Source: an uncultured Rhodospirillales bacterium
Lineage (GTDB): Bacteria > Pseudomonadota > Alphaproteobacteria > Acetobacterales > Acetobacteraceae
DNA: 64,000 bases
Direction: 5' to 3'
Assembly: GCA_903843125.1 (NCBI GenBank)
Contig: CAIMOR010000254.1
Location: 1-64,000 of the forward strand
Shown: positions 34,316 to 42,480 of the stretch, one piece after another
How the letters are laid out: each line of letters starts with the position of its first letter
Numbering within the stretch: the stretch's first letter is position 1
Notes under the pieces: model-generated
Databases searched by the model: none
What the model was told of the DNA's origin: nothing
The model's input: only the letters and a program-made list of their open reading frames with translations
Made by a program: the position numbers and the translations under genes

Positions 34316-34332
34316 GGTGCTCTCCGTAAGGC

Positions 34333-35439
34333 TCAGGCCGCTTCGGCCAGGGGTGTCTGCAGGGCGTCGTAGCCATAGACCCAGTCGGGGTCGGTGCGCG
34401 TGCTCATCCACTCGTTGCGATGCGACGTCAGCTGGATTTCCGAGGCACGGGCGTGGCGCGTGGCGGTGTAGCGGGCGAAGGCGCGCTCCGGGTCGTGCTC
34501 CGCCTCAAGGCAGCGGGCCAGGACGGCGGCGTCCTCGATGGCGCTGGTGGCGCCCTGCGCCATGTAGGGCACCATCGGGTGGCAGGCGTCGCCGAGCAAG
34601 GCAACGCGGCCCCGGTGCCAGGCGGGCAGCGGGTCGCGTTCCACCAGTGCCCATTTGTGCACGTCCGGGCAGGCCGCCAGCACCTGCCGCACGGCGGGGT
34701 GGAAGCCGGCGAAGGCGTCGCGCAACTCACCGAGGTCGCCCTTGGAGGACCAGCTTTCCGTGCGCCACTCCGGTTCCGGCACGCTGGTGACGAAGTAGAC
34801 TTCGCTGCGGTCGGGCGTGACGTAATACGTCACGATATGGCGGTCTGGCCCCCACCACTTGGTGCAGTCATCCATCAGCGGCTCGGCCAGCAAGGCCGCC
34901 GGAAAGGTGGTGCGGTAGGCGACGCGACCATTGAAGCGCGCGGCCTGGGTGCCGAACAGCTGTTCGCGCACCCGGGAATGCACGCCATCGGCGGCCACCA
35001 CCGCATCGGCGGTCGCGGTGCTGCCGTCGGCGAAGTGCAGCGTGGTGCCTTCCACCCGCTGCACGGCGTGGGCCAGGCGGATGCGTTCGGCCGGCACCGC
35101 GCTTTCCAGGGCGGCGTGCAGGTCGCCGCGATGCAGCAGCAGGTAGGGCGCGCCATAGCGCTGCTCGAAGCGCTCGCCCAGCGTCAGCGTGTGCTTGACC
35201 GCACCGCTATCCCACTCCCGGTTGTTCCACACGGCGGGGGAGAAGGCACAGGCGCGCAGGCGCGGCTCCAGGCCGAGGCTGCGCAGCACCTTCAGCGCAT
35301 TGCTGCTCTGCTGGATGCCGGCGCCGATGCGGGCGAAGCGCTGGGCCTGTTCGTACACCTGCACGTCGAAGCCGCGCTGGTGCAGCAGGCCGGCAAGGCT
35401 GAGGCCGCCGATGCCGGCGCCGATGATGGCGATGCGCAT
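34333..35439 (-). CDS. NicC-like FAD-dependent aromatic hydroxylase
   Basis: This 368-residue class A flavin monooxygenase is closest, of the sequences I can recall, to 6-hydroxynicotinate 3-monooxygenase (NicC). Flavin motifs are IIGAGIGGLS (residues 5-14), AADGVHSR and LLGDACHPMVPYMAQGA. Compared with NicC of Pseudomonas putida, Cys202, His211 and Tyr215 are retained as Cys192, His201 and Tyr205. His47 is replaced by Gln43 and His302 by Tyr292. It probably hydroxylates a related heteroaromatic or aromatic acid rather than 6-hydroxynicotinate itself. Its ATG shares one base with the Bug stop (TGATG). Confidence 0.87.
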   Translation of the reverse strand: MRIAIIGAGIGGLSLAGLLHQRGFDVQVYEQAQRFARIGAGIQQSSNALKVLRSLGLEPRLRACAFSPAVWNNREWDSGAVKHTLTLGERFEQRYGAPYLLLHRGDLHAALESAVPAERIRLAHAVQRVEGTTLHFADGSTATADAVVAADGVHSRVREQLFGTQAARFNGRVAYRTTFPAALLAEPLMDDCTKWWGPDRHIVTYYVTPDRSEVYFVTSVPEPEWRTESWSSKGDLGELRDAFAGFHPAVRQVLAACPDVHKWALVERDPLPAWHRGRVALLGDACHPMVPYMAQGATSAIEDAAVLARCLEAEHDPERAFARYTATRHARASEIQLTSHRNEWMSTRTDPDWVYGYDALQTPLAEAA

Positions 35440-36416
35440 CAGTCGTTGATCCGGATATCGGCGCGGCGGACCACCTCGGCCCACTTGGCGATCTCGCCAT
35501 GGATCATGGCGCTGAACTCCGCCGGCGTGCCGGGCCGGGGTTCGGCGCCGATCTTCAGCATGCGCTCGCGCACGCCGGGGTCGTGCATCAGCTTCACCAG
35601 CTCGGTGTTCAGGCGCGTGACGATCTCGGGCGGGGTGCCGGCACGGACCGAGACGCCGCCCCAGCTGTAGGCGCTGTAGCCGGGCAGGCCTTGCTCGGCG
35701 ATGGTGGGCAGGCTCGGTATCAGCGCCGAGCGTTCCGGCGTGGAGATGCCAAGCGGGCGCAGCAACCCGGCCTGCACCGGCTGGATCGCGGTCGGCGCGT
35801 CGGAGAACATCATGTCGACATGGCCGCCGAGCAGGTCCGCCATGGCCGGGGCGCTGCCGCGATAGGGAATCTGGCGCAGCTGCACGCCGGCCTGCATGGC
35901 GAACAGCTCGCCGGCCAGATGGGTGCCGCCGCCATAGCCGGAATGGCTGTAGCTGAGCGTGCCGGGCGCCGCCTTGGCGGCGGCGATCAGCTCGGCCACG
36001 GAGTGGATCGGGCTTTCCGGCTTCACCACCAGGATGATGGGGTAGTAGGCCGAGAGCGTGACATGGGTGAAGTCGCGCTCGATGTCGTAGGTCAGGCTCG
36101 GCATCAGGCTGGGCAGCACGCTGAGATGGATGACGCTGAACAGCAGCGTGTAGCCATCGGCCGGGGCGCGGGCGACCAGTTCGGCCGCCACCGCGCCATT
36201 GGCGCCGGTGCGGTTCTCGATCACCACCGGCTGGCCCAGCGCTTCGCTGAGCGGCTGGGCCACGATGCGGGCGTTCTGGTCGATCGGTCCGCCCGGCGCG
36301 AAGGGTACGATGATGCGCAGCGGCCGGCTGGGCCAGGGCGCCTCGGCCAGCGCAGGGGCGGCCAGCAACGCCGCGGGCGCGGTCAGCAACAGGCGGCGGC
36401 CGAAGGGGTTGGGCAT
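35439..36416 (-). CDS. Bug/TctC-type substrate-binding protein
   Basis: This 325-residue Bug-family protein has a signal peptide ending near PALAEAP, then LRIIVPFAPGGPIDQNARIV, RAPADGYTLL and QIPYRGSAP. It opens the operon Bug, NicC-like hydroxylase, signal-less binding protein, LLM enzyme, and is divergent from another Bug gene at 36578. Its ligand may be the aromatic substrate of the hydroxylase; this is inferred only from operon position. Confidence 0.92.
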   Translation of the reverse strand: MPNPFGRRLLLTAPAALLAAPALAEAPWPSRPLRIIVPFAPGGPIDQNARIVAQPLSEALGQPVVIENRTGANGAVAAELVARAPADGYTLLFSVIHLSVLPSLMPSLTYDIERDFTHVTLSAYYPIILVVKPESPIHSVAELIAAAKAAPGTLSYSHSGYGGGTHLAGELFAMQAGVQLRQIPYRGSAPAMADLLGGHVDMMFSDAPTAIQPVQAGLLRPLGISTPERSALIPSLPTIAEQGLPGYSAYSWGGVSVRAGTPPEIVTRLNTELVKLMHDPGVRERMLKIGAEPRPGTPAEFSAMIHGEIAKWAEVVRRADIRIND

Positions 36417-36507
36417 GGACGTTCCCGTTTGCTTGGCCAGCGGTGCGGCCGGGTTTACCGCAGTGTAGGACGCAGCGCGTGCCGCTGGCCAGTCGGCGCG
36501 CGGCCGA

Positions 36508-36537
36508 TTGTTCGCCCGGCCACGAAGGCGCTAGGCT
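36508..36537 (+). promoter_or_regulatory. Candidate promoter of the plus-strand Bug gene
   Basis: TAGGCT (36532-36537) is preceded by TTGTTC (36508-36513) at an 18-base spacing. The expected transcript starts about 35 bases before the ATG at 36578, which has a CGGAGGA ribosome binding site. Confidence 0.4.
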
Positions 36538-36577
36538 GCCAAGCAATGGCGGCCGAGACCGCCCGGAGGAACCGCCC

Positions 36578-37552
36578 ATGTCCAAGCGTCTCGCCCTTGC
36601 CCTGGCGCTGCTGCCACTGCTCGGGGCCGCACCGCCTGCCGTGGCGCAGCCGGCCTGGCCCAGCCGGCCCATCCGCTTCGTGGTGCCCTTCGCGCCTGGT
36701 GGTTCCAACGACTTCATGGCCCGGCTGATGGCGCCGCGCATGGCGGCCATGCTCGGCCAGCCCGTCGTCATCGAAACCCGCTCCGGCGCTGGCGGCGTCA
36801 CCGGCGTGGACCTCGCCGCCAAGGCGCCGGCCGATGGCTATACAGTCGCGCTCGGCACCACCGGCGGCATCGTGATCGGGCCAAGCCTGATGGTACCGCG
36901 GCCGTTCGAGGCCGGGCGCGACCTGGCGCCGATCACGCTGGCGATGAACGTCCAGGTGCCGGTGGTGGTGCCGGCGGCCTCGCCCTTCCATACCCTGGCC
37001 GACCTGCTGGCGGCGGCGAAGGCGCAGCCGGGCACGGTGACCTATGGTTCTTCCGGCGCCGGCAGCATGCCGCACCTGACCGGAGAGCTCATCGCGCAGC
37101 TGGCCGGGGTGCGGCTGGTGCACGTGCCGTATCGTGGCGGCGGGCCGGTGGGCACGGCACTGCTGGCCGGGGAGGTCGACAGCGGGCTGTCCGACATGCC
37201 GGTCTTCCTGGCGCACCACCGCGCCGGCACGCTGCGCATCATCGCGGTCGGCAGCCCGCAGCGGCTGAGCTTCCTGCCCGAGGTGCCGACGCTGGCGGAG
37301 AGCGGGCTGGGCGAGATCGAGACCAGCAACTGGCATGGGTTGGTCACCGCCGCGGCGGTGCCGGAGGCGGTGCTGGTGAAGCTGCACGCCGCCGCGGCCG
37401 CGGCGCTGCACGAGCCCGAGGTGGTGCGCGCCATCACCGAGCAAGGCATGGAGCCGGTTGGCAGCAGCCGTGCCGCCTTCGCCGAGCTGATCCGCGCCGA
37501 TGCGCTGAAATGGGCCGAGGTGATCCGGCGCGGGCAGATCCGGCCGGAGTAG
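36578..37552 (+). CDS. Bug/TctC-type substrate-binding protein
   Basis: This 324-residue Bug-family protein has a signal peptide of about 24 residues (ending PPAVAQP), then IRFVVPFAPGGSNDFMARLM, KAPADGYTVALG and VPYRGGGPV. It stands alone on the plus strand between two minus-strand units. CGGAGGA sits 7 bases before the ATG. It is the fifth Bug gene in this window. Confidence 0.93.
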   Translation: MSKRLALALALLPLLGAAPPAVAQPAWPSRPIRFVVPFAPGGSNDFMARLMAPRMAAMLGQPVVIETRSGAGGVTGVDLAAKAPADGYTVALGTTGGIVIGPSLMVPRPFEAGRDLAPITLAMNVQVPVVVPAASPFHTLADLLAAAKAQPGTVTYGSSGAGSMPHLTGELIAQLAGVRLVHVPYRGGGPVGTALLAGEVDSGLSDMPVFLAHHRAGTLRIIAVGSPQRLSFLPEVPTLAESGLGEIETSNWHGLVTAAAVPEAVLVKLHAAAAAALHEPEVVRAITEQGMEPVGSSRAAFAELIRADALKWAEVIRRGQIRPE

Positions 37553-37578
37553 CCGCCGGGGGGGAGCGCCCCCGGCGG
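37553..37578. terminator. GC-rich hairpin at a convergent gene junction
   Basis: CCGCCGGGGG (37553-37562) pairs perfectly with CCCCCGGCGG (37569-37578) around a 6-base loop. It begins directly after the Bug stop codon and ends 8 bases before the convergent amidohydrolase stop. There is no T-run, so it is only a probable bidirectional terminator. Confidence 0.55.
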
Positions 37579-37586
37579 CAGGCGCC

Positions 37587-38672
37587 TCAGGTGGTGATCT
37601 TCAGCAGCTTCGCCGCGGTTTCGCCCAGCACCGCCCGCTTCTGCGCGTCGTTCAGCGAGTTCGATGCCATGACGTGGTCCACCGGCGTCATGGTCCAGGG
37701 GTAGGGCCAGTCGCTGCCCAGCACGATCTGCGTGGCACCGGACACCGCCTGCAGGTGGCGGATGGCTTCCGGCGTGAAGACCAGGCTGTCGAACCAGATC
37801 TGCTTCAGGTACTCGGTCGGCTGCTTCTTCAGCTGGATGCCGCTGTCGCAGGCGGCGCTGTTCAGCCGGCAGCCGTGGTCGAAGCGGTCGGCATAATGCG
37901 CGATGAAGCCGCCACCATGCGCCGCGATGACCTTGAGCCCCGGCGTGCGGTCGAAATTGCCCTGGAAGATCAGGTGCGCCAGCGCGATGGTGGTGCCGAG
38001 CGGGTTGCCGATGACGTTGGTCAGGTAGCCATTGCCGGCCAGCCGCTTGTTCAGCTCCGGAATGCCCTGCGGGTGGATGAACAGCGGCACGCCGAGCTCC
38101 TCCGCCTTGGCCCAGACCGGGTCCAGCGAGCGGTCCGACAACTCCAGGTCGCCGACGCTGTCGCCGACGGCGATGCCCTTGAGGCCCTGATCGCGCACCG
38201 CCTTGACCAGTTCCTGCACCGCCAGCTGCGGGTCCTGCAGGGTCAGCGCGCAGAAGCCGGCGAAGCGGTCCGGGTGGGCGGCACAGAGAGCGGCCATCTT
38301 CTCGTTGCTGATCTTGACGATCTGCGCCGCGGTGTCGCGCGGCTGGCGGTACCAGAACGGGTTCACCGAGAGCACTTCCATGTCCACCTTCTGGCGGTCC
38401 ATGACGGCGAAGCGTTCCTCGACGTTGTCGATCACGCTGTCGCGCGAGCCGGGAACGCCGGCGTTGATCCGCTCCCGCGTGATGCCGGCCAGCGCCGCGG
38501 CCTCGGGGAAGATGCAGTGGGCGTGGACATCGATGGTCTTGACCCGGCGGCCGCCGACGGCGACAGCCTGGCGCCGCGGCGCGCTGCCCTGGGCATGGGC
38601 GGCGTTGAGCAGGCCGCAGCCACAGAACGCCACGCCGGTTGCGGCGCCGAAGAGTTTCCTGCGAGTGGTCAT
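37587..38672 (-). CDS. Amidohydrolase family 2 (ACMSD-like) protein, probably exported
   Basis: This 361-residue metal-dependent hydrolase or decarboxylase belongs to the ACMSD/amidohydrolase-2 group, whose members decarboxylate aromatic or muconate-type acids. Metal ligands are His50 and His52 in IDVHAHC, a later His in LFIHPQG, one in IAAHGGG, and Asp in VLGSDWPY. Unusually it starts with a Tat-like leader, TTRRKLFGAATGVAFCGCG, so the enzyme may be exported or a lipoprotein. The start at 38672 follows GGGGGAAA. A frame extension of 45 codons upstream has no similarity. Confidence 0.87.
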   Translation of the reverse strand: MTTRRKLFGAATGVAFCGCGLLNAAHAQGSAPRRQAVAVGGRRVKTIDVHAHCIFPEAAALAGITRERINAGVPGSRDSVIDNVEERFAVMDRQKVDMEVLSVNPFWYRQPRDTAAQIVKISNEKMAALCAAHPDRFAGFCALTLQDPQLAVQELVKAVRDQGLKGIAVGDSVGDLELSDRSLDPVWAKAEELGVPLFIHPQGIPELNKRLAGNGYLTNVIGNPLGTTIALAHLIFQGNFDRTPGLKVIAAHGGGFIAHYADRFDHGCRLNSAACDSGIQLKKQPTEYLKQIWFDSLVFTPEAIRHLQAVSGATQIVLGSDWPYPWTMTPVDHVMASNSLNDAQKRAVLGETAAKLLKITT

Positions 38673-38769
38673 GCCTGGTTTCCCCCGTTGTTCGTCTTGG
38701 TCGTATGACCAAGGCTGGCAAGAATCCGCCGCCGAGGCCAGCGCTATTTGCCGTGGGCGCAGCCGGGCT

Positions 38770-39447
38770 TCAGGGGTTGCCGGCCACGCCGAAGCTGGGG
38801 GCGGCACCGGGGTTCAGCGCCCGGCCGACATAGGCTTCCTGCTGCGGCTGCCACAGCGCCCACAGCGCGGCCAACTCGGCGATGGGATCGCCCTCGGTCC
38901 AGTCGACCCGCAGGTCCGCCAGCGGCCAGGGCTGGTCCCGCACCACCACCAGGCCGGCCGAATGTACCGGGCCGGCCTCTCCGCCTGCCGCCAGGCCGGC
39001 CTGCATCGCGGCCAGCAGGCGCTCGGCCAGCGGCTCCCCGGTCGCGGCCTCGAAGGCGCCGACCATGGCGGCGGGCACCCCGGCGTTGGCCAGCATGTTG
39101 CCGGCGGCGGCGCAGTCCTGGCCCAGGGCATGGCCATGGATGCCGAGCGTGCCGGCGCCGTGGAACACCGCTGCCGGTGCCTCTCGGCCGAGCACGACCA
39201 ATTGCCGATAGGCGCTGTGCGGCGTGCCGGCGACCAGCCGCGCCAGCGCCGCCTCGGCCGCCAGCCCCTCGGCCAGCAGCGCCAGGCCCTGCTGGCCCAG
39301 CCGCGGGTCGGTGATGTTCTGCGCGCCGACCACGCCGACGCCGGCGCGGGCATGGGCGCAGCGCGCGGCGACGGCGGGCGAGGAGGACGAGACGGCGATG
39401 CCGAACTCGCCGCTCAGCGGGCAGCGGCCGCTGATGGAGAAGGTCAT
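38770..39447 (-). CDS. DUF1028 family Ntn-hydrolase-like protein
   Basis: This 225-residue protein begins MTFSISGRCPLSGEFGIAVSSSSPAVAARC and contains AHARAGVGVVGAQNITDPRLG (core VVGAQNITDPRLG), the hallmark of DUF1028, which has an Ntn-hydrolase-like fold. Its function is uncharacterised, though it often sits next to RidA or peptidase genes. The start at 39447 overlaps the RidA stop (ATGA). It is the last gene of the TauD-like, RidA, DUF1028 operon. Confidence 0.88.
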   Translation of the reverse strand: MTFSISGRCPLSGEFGIAVSSSSPAVAARCAHARAGVGVVGAQNITDPRLGQQGLALLAEGLAAEAALARLVAGTPHSAYRQLVVLGREAPAAVFHGAGTLGIHGHALGQDCAAAGNMLANAGVPAAMVGAFEAATGEPLAERLLAAMQAGLAAGGEAGPVHSAGLVVVRDQPWPLADLRVDWTEGDPIAELAALWALWQPQQEAYVGRALNPGAAPSFGVAGNP

Positions 39448-39857
39448 TCGGGAATCACCGCCGTGGCGTCGATCTCCACCAGCCATTCCGGCCGGGCCAG
39501 CGCCACGATGACCAGGCCGGTGCAGACCGGATGCACGCCGCGGATGTATTCGCCCATGGTGCGGTAGACGGCTTCGCGGTGGCGGACGTCGGTGATGTAG
39601 ACCACCAGCTTGGTGACGTGCGCCATGGCCGCGCCGCATTCGCCCAGCAGCTGCGCGATGTTCTGCATCACCTTGTGGGTCTGCGCTACCGGGTCGCCGA
39701 TGCCGACGCTTTCGGACGTGTCGAGGTCCTGCGGGCATTGGCCGCGCAGGAACACCATGGCGCCGCGCGCAACGACGGCCTGCGCCAGGTCGTTGTCCAG
39801 TTTCTGCGTCGGGTAGGTATCGCGGGTGTTGAACGGGCGGATGCGCGTGTGGGCCAT
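39444..39857 (-). CDS. RidA/YjgF family protein
   Basis: This 137-residue protein belongs to the RidA family, trimeric enzymes that hydrolyse reactive enamines and imines or related intermediates. The signature region is GLVIVALARPEWLVEIDATAV (core ARPEWLVEIDATA), with the Arg that binds the substrate carboxylate and the terminal Glu both present. It lies 9 bases after the TauD-like gene. In this setting it may deaminate an imine made during catabolism of a nitrogenous substrate. A second RidA protein is at 59757. Confidence 0.9.
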   Translation of the reverse strand: MAHTRIRPFNTRDTYPTQKLDNDLAQAVVARGAMVFLRGQCPQDLDTSESVGIGDPVAQTHKVMQNIAQLLGECGAAMAHVTKLVVYITDVRHREAVYRTMGEYIRGVHPVCTGLVIVALARPEWLVEIDATAVIPE

Positions 39858-39866
39858 GTGGCGTTC

Positions 39867-40901
39867 CTAGCTGGCCAGGTCGAGCGGGCTGAGATAGCCG
39901 GCTTCCGCCACCACGCCGCCGCGCAGCGCGCCGGCCGCGGTGGCACCCCAGAGTTCGTCGAAGTCGTCAGGCAGCGCGCGGCTGTTGGGCATGGAAAGCC
40001 ACAGCCGGTAGAGCAGCCGCTTCTGCGCCGGGTCTTCCCAGTCCACCAGCGCGGTACGGGCATGGTAGGTCACATGATTGTTGAGCAGCTGGATGTCTCC
40101 CGGCTCCATCCGGGTATGCAGCGCCAGCTCGTGCGCCAGCGCCGCCAGCATGTCCAACGCCTCGTTCTGGGCGTCCGTCAGCCGCGGCACCTCGGGGAAG
40201 CGCTGGGCGGATTCGACGTAGCTGCGGGAATACTGGCTGGTGAAGCGGCCCTGATGCACGGCGAAGATGCGGTTCCGATACCAGGGCAGCTCGCCCGGGC
40301 GCTGTTCCTGCTGGCGGCTGTGGAACCAGGGTTGGAACAGCAGCGCCAGCAGGTCGGGCCGGCGCTCCAGCATGGCGTTGTGGATGGCGGGGGTGGAGAC
40401 GATCATGCTGTCGCCGCCGGATTGCGACTGGCGGACGCAGAGCAGGGCAACGACGTCGCTGCGGTCGGTGTGGAAGCGCAGCGGGCCGCCGGTGCGGTAG
40501 CCGCGCGAACCGGGTTGGCCGAGCGCCTCGCCGGTATCCCTCACCTCGCCGAGCAGCTCGCCGAACCTGGATTGGGAGACGGGGATGCCGAGGTGCAGGC
40601 CGATGCCCCAGAGCACCATGCGCATCAGCGCCGGCGCCACCGCCGGCAGGCCGCGCAGGTTGACGATACCGCAACCTTCCTCCAGCGACTGCGCCGCCGC
40701 GGCCAGGCGAGGCGCGGTGATGGGCAGCGGGAAGTCCGTCGCGCGCAGCGCCTCCAACCTCATGCCGCCGTCCAGCGCCGCCTGGGCCGCGGCCAGCAGC
40801 TCCGCCACCTCCTCCGGTGCCCAGGGCCAGACCCAGTCGGTACGCGCCGCCAGCTCGGCGCCGGTCCAGACACTGGGACCTGTCAGGGCGGTCTGCGGCA
40901 T
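39867..40901 (-). CDS. TauD/TfdA-like Fe(II)/2-oxoglutarate dioxygenase
   Basis: This 344-residue protein is of the TauD/gamma-butyrobetaine hydroxylase type. These enzymes hydroxylate a substrate using Fe(II), oxygen and 2-oxoglutarate. The iron triad is probably His144 and Asp146 in RFHTDRSD with His280 in NNHVTYHART, and Arg282 may bind oxoglutarate. AGGAGG lies 9 bases before the ATG at 40901. A much longer in-frame extension would run antisense through the HpaB-like gene and is rejected. The first gene of the operon with RidA and DUF1028, it is divergent from the HpaB-like gene. Confidence 0.88.
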   Translation of the reverse strand: MPQTALTGPSVWTGAELAARTDWVWPWAPEEVAELLAAAQAALDGGMRLEALRATDFPLPITAPRLAAAAQSLEEGCGIVNLRGLPAVAPALMRMVLWGIGLHLGIPVSQSRFGELLGEVRDTGEALGQPGSRGYRTGGPLRFHTDRSDVVALLCVRQSQSGGDSMIVSTPAIHNAMLERRPDLLALLFQPWFHSRQQEQRPGELPWYRNRIFAVHQGRFTSQYSRSYVESAQRFPEVPRLTDAQNEALDMLAALAHELALHTRMEPGDIQLLNNHVTYHARTALVDWEDPAQKRLLYRLWLSMPNSRALPDDFDELWGATAAGALRGGVVAEAGYLSPLDLAS

Positions 40902-40927
40902 CGGCTGCCTCCTGCTTATGCAGTCCC

Positions 40928-40956
40928 AGCCTAGCGCCGGGATGCGGCGGCGCGAA
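40928..40956 (-). promoter_or_regulatory. Candidate promoter of the TauD-like operon
   Basis: On the minus strand TTCGCG (40956-40951) is followed after exactly 17 bases by TAGGCT (40933-40928), with the ATG 27 bases further on. Both hexamers and the spacing are identical to those before the MetE-like gene at 30982. Confidence 0.45.
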
Positions 40957-41021
40957 AGACGGTTTCCTCGGGCGGTCAAGCTGCGCCATGCTGCGTTCGA
41001 ACGGGCATTTGAAGGTGGGCG

Positions 41022-42476
41022 ATGATCCGCACCGGCGCGCAGTACCTGGACGGCATCCGCGACGGGCGGGAGGTCTGGATCGACGGCGAGCGGGTGAAGG
41101 ACGTGCCGAGCCACCAGGCCTTCGCGCCGATCGTGGCGGTGAAGGCGCGGATGTACGACATGCAGCACGAGGCGGCGCACCAGGACGCGCTGACCTATGT
41201 GGAGGGGACCGAGCGACACAGCGTGTACAACCAGCCGCCGCGCACGCAGCAGGACTGGCACCGCAAGTGGGCCAGCGTGGACGCGCTGCTGCAGGAGATC
41301 GGCGGCGTGGTGACGCGCGTCGGCGACGAGACCGTCGGCGAGATGTGGTCCCTGCAGGATGGCCGCGACGTGCTGGCCGAGATCGACCCGCGCTTCGCCG
41401 CCAACATCGACAGCCACATCGCCCGCGTGGTCGAGCGCGACCCGTTCCACGTCTCCGCCAACACCGACCCGAAGGGCGACCGCAGCCGCCACATCACCGA
41501 CCGCGACCCGGACATGATGGTGCATGTGGTCAAGGAGACCAGCGCCGGCATCATCATCCGCGGCGCCAAGTACGAGACGGCGGCGGCCTACGCCGACCAG
41601 GCCTTCCTCAAGCCCACCGTCGGCGCCTGGGCGGACGAGAAGGAGAGCGACTACGCGCTGGGCTGCATCGTCAAGATGGGCGCTGAGGGGGTGAAGCATA
41701 TCTGCCGGGATGGCTTCGCCGGGCGCGGCGCGGCGGCGGACTATCCGCTGAGCAACCGGTTCGACGAGGTCGACACGCTGGTGGTGTTCGACAACGTGCT
41801 GATCCCGTGGGAAGACGTGTTCTTCTACCGGCACACCCGCGCGGCCCAGCACATCCGCGCCACGCTGCACCGCTACAGCGCTTTCCCCTACGTGCTGCGG
41901 CTGCTGTACAACGCTGACATGATGATCGGCGCGGCACTGTTCAACGCGCGGCAGACCGGCCTGGAGAAGCTGCAGGCGGTGCAGGAGAAGCTGGCCGACC
42001 TGGCCTGCTACCGCGAGGGTATCCGGGCGCATCTCGTCGCCTCCATCGCGCTGGCCGAAACTTCCCCCGCCGGGCTGCTGATGCCGAACCAGAGCCTGCT
42101 GTACGCCGGCCGCGTCCTGGCCTGTTCGCAGCTGCCGGCGATGATGCATGCGGCACGCGAGTTGATCGGCGGGCAGATCTGCGTGACGCCGAATGCCGCT
42201 GCGTTCAACGCCGCGGGCAGTAGCGAGTGGCTGAAGAAGTTCTATTCGCTGAACGACAATTGGGAGAGTGAGGACCGCCGCAAGCTGCTGGCCTTCTCGC
42301 GGGACCTGCTGAACAGCGACTATGCCGGGCATCGGCTGGCCTTCGTGCAGTTCGCGCAGGCACCGCACTTCAACCATCTGGCCGCGGTCTACCGTGCCTT
42401 CGATTTCTCCGGTCCGCTCGATTTCGTGCGGCGCGCTGCCGACATGTCCGACAAGGTCATGGGCGCGAAGGGCTAG
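41022..42476 (+). CDS. HpaB-like 4-hydroxyphenylacetate 3-monooxygenase family protein
   Basis: This 484-residue protein belongs to the HpaB/HpaH two-component flavin monooxygenase family, related to acyl-CoA dehydrogenases. These enzymes hydroxylate phenols with FADH2 supplied by a separate reductase. Typical segments are the N-terminal RTGAQYLDGIRDGREVWIDG (core YLDGIRDGREVW), MQHEAAHQDALTYVE near 46, NVLIPWEDVFFYRH near 260 and the C-terminal QFAQAPHFNHLAAVYRAFDF. The length matches the family. No HpaC-type reductase is encoded nearby. Four bases separate it from the ATPase gene, so enzyme and importer are co-transcribed. Confidence 0.9.
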   Translation: MIRTGAQYLDGIRDGREVWIDGERVKDVPSHQAFAPIVAVKARMYDMQHEAAHQDALTYVEGTERHSVYNQPPRTQQDWHRKWASVDALLQEIGGVVTRVGDETVGEMWSLQDGRDVLAEIDPRFAANIDSHIARVVERDPFHVSANTDPKGDRSRHITDRDPDMMVHVVKETSAGIIIRGAKYETAAAYADQAFLKPTVGAWADEKESDYALGCIVKMGAEGVKHICRDGFAGRGAAADYPLSNRFDEVDTLVVFDNVLIPWEDVFFYRHTRAAQHIRATLHRYSAFPYVLRLLYNADMMIGAALFNARQTGLEKLQAVQEKLADLACYREGIRAHLVASIALAETSPAGLLMPNQSLLYAGRVLACSQLPAMMHAARELIGGQICVTPNAAAFNAAGSSEWLKKFYSLNDNWESEDRRKLLAFSRDLLNSDYAGHRLAFVQFAQAPHFNHLAAVYRAFDFSGPLDFVRRAADMSDKVMGAKG

Positions 42477-42480
42477 CGGC

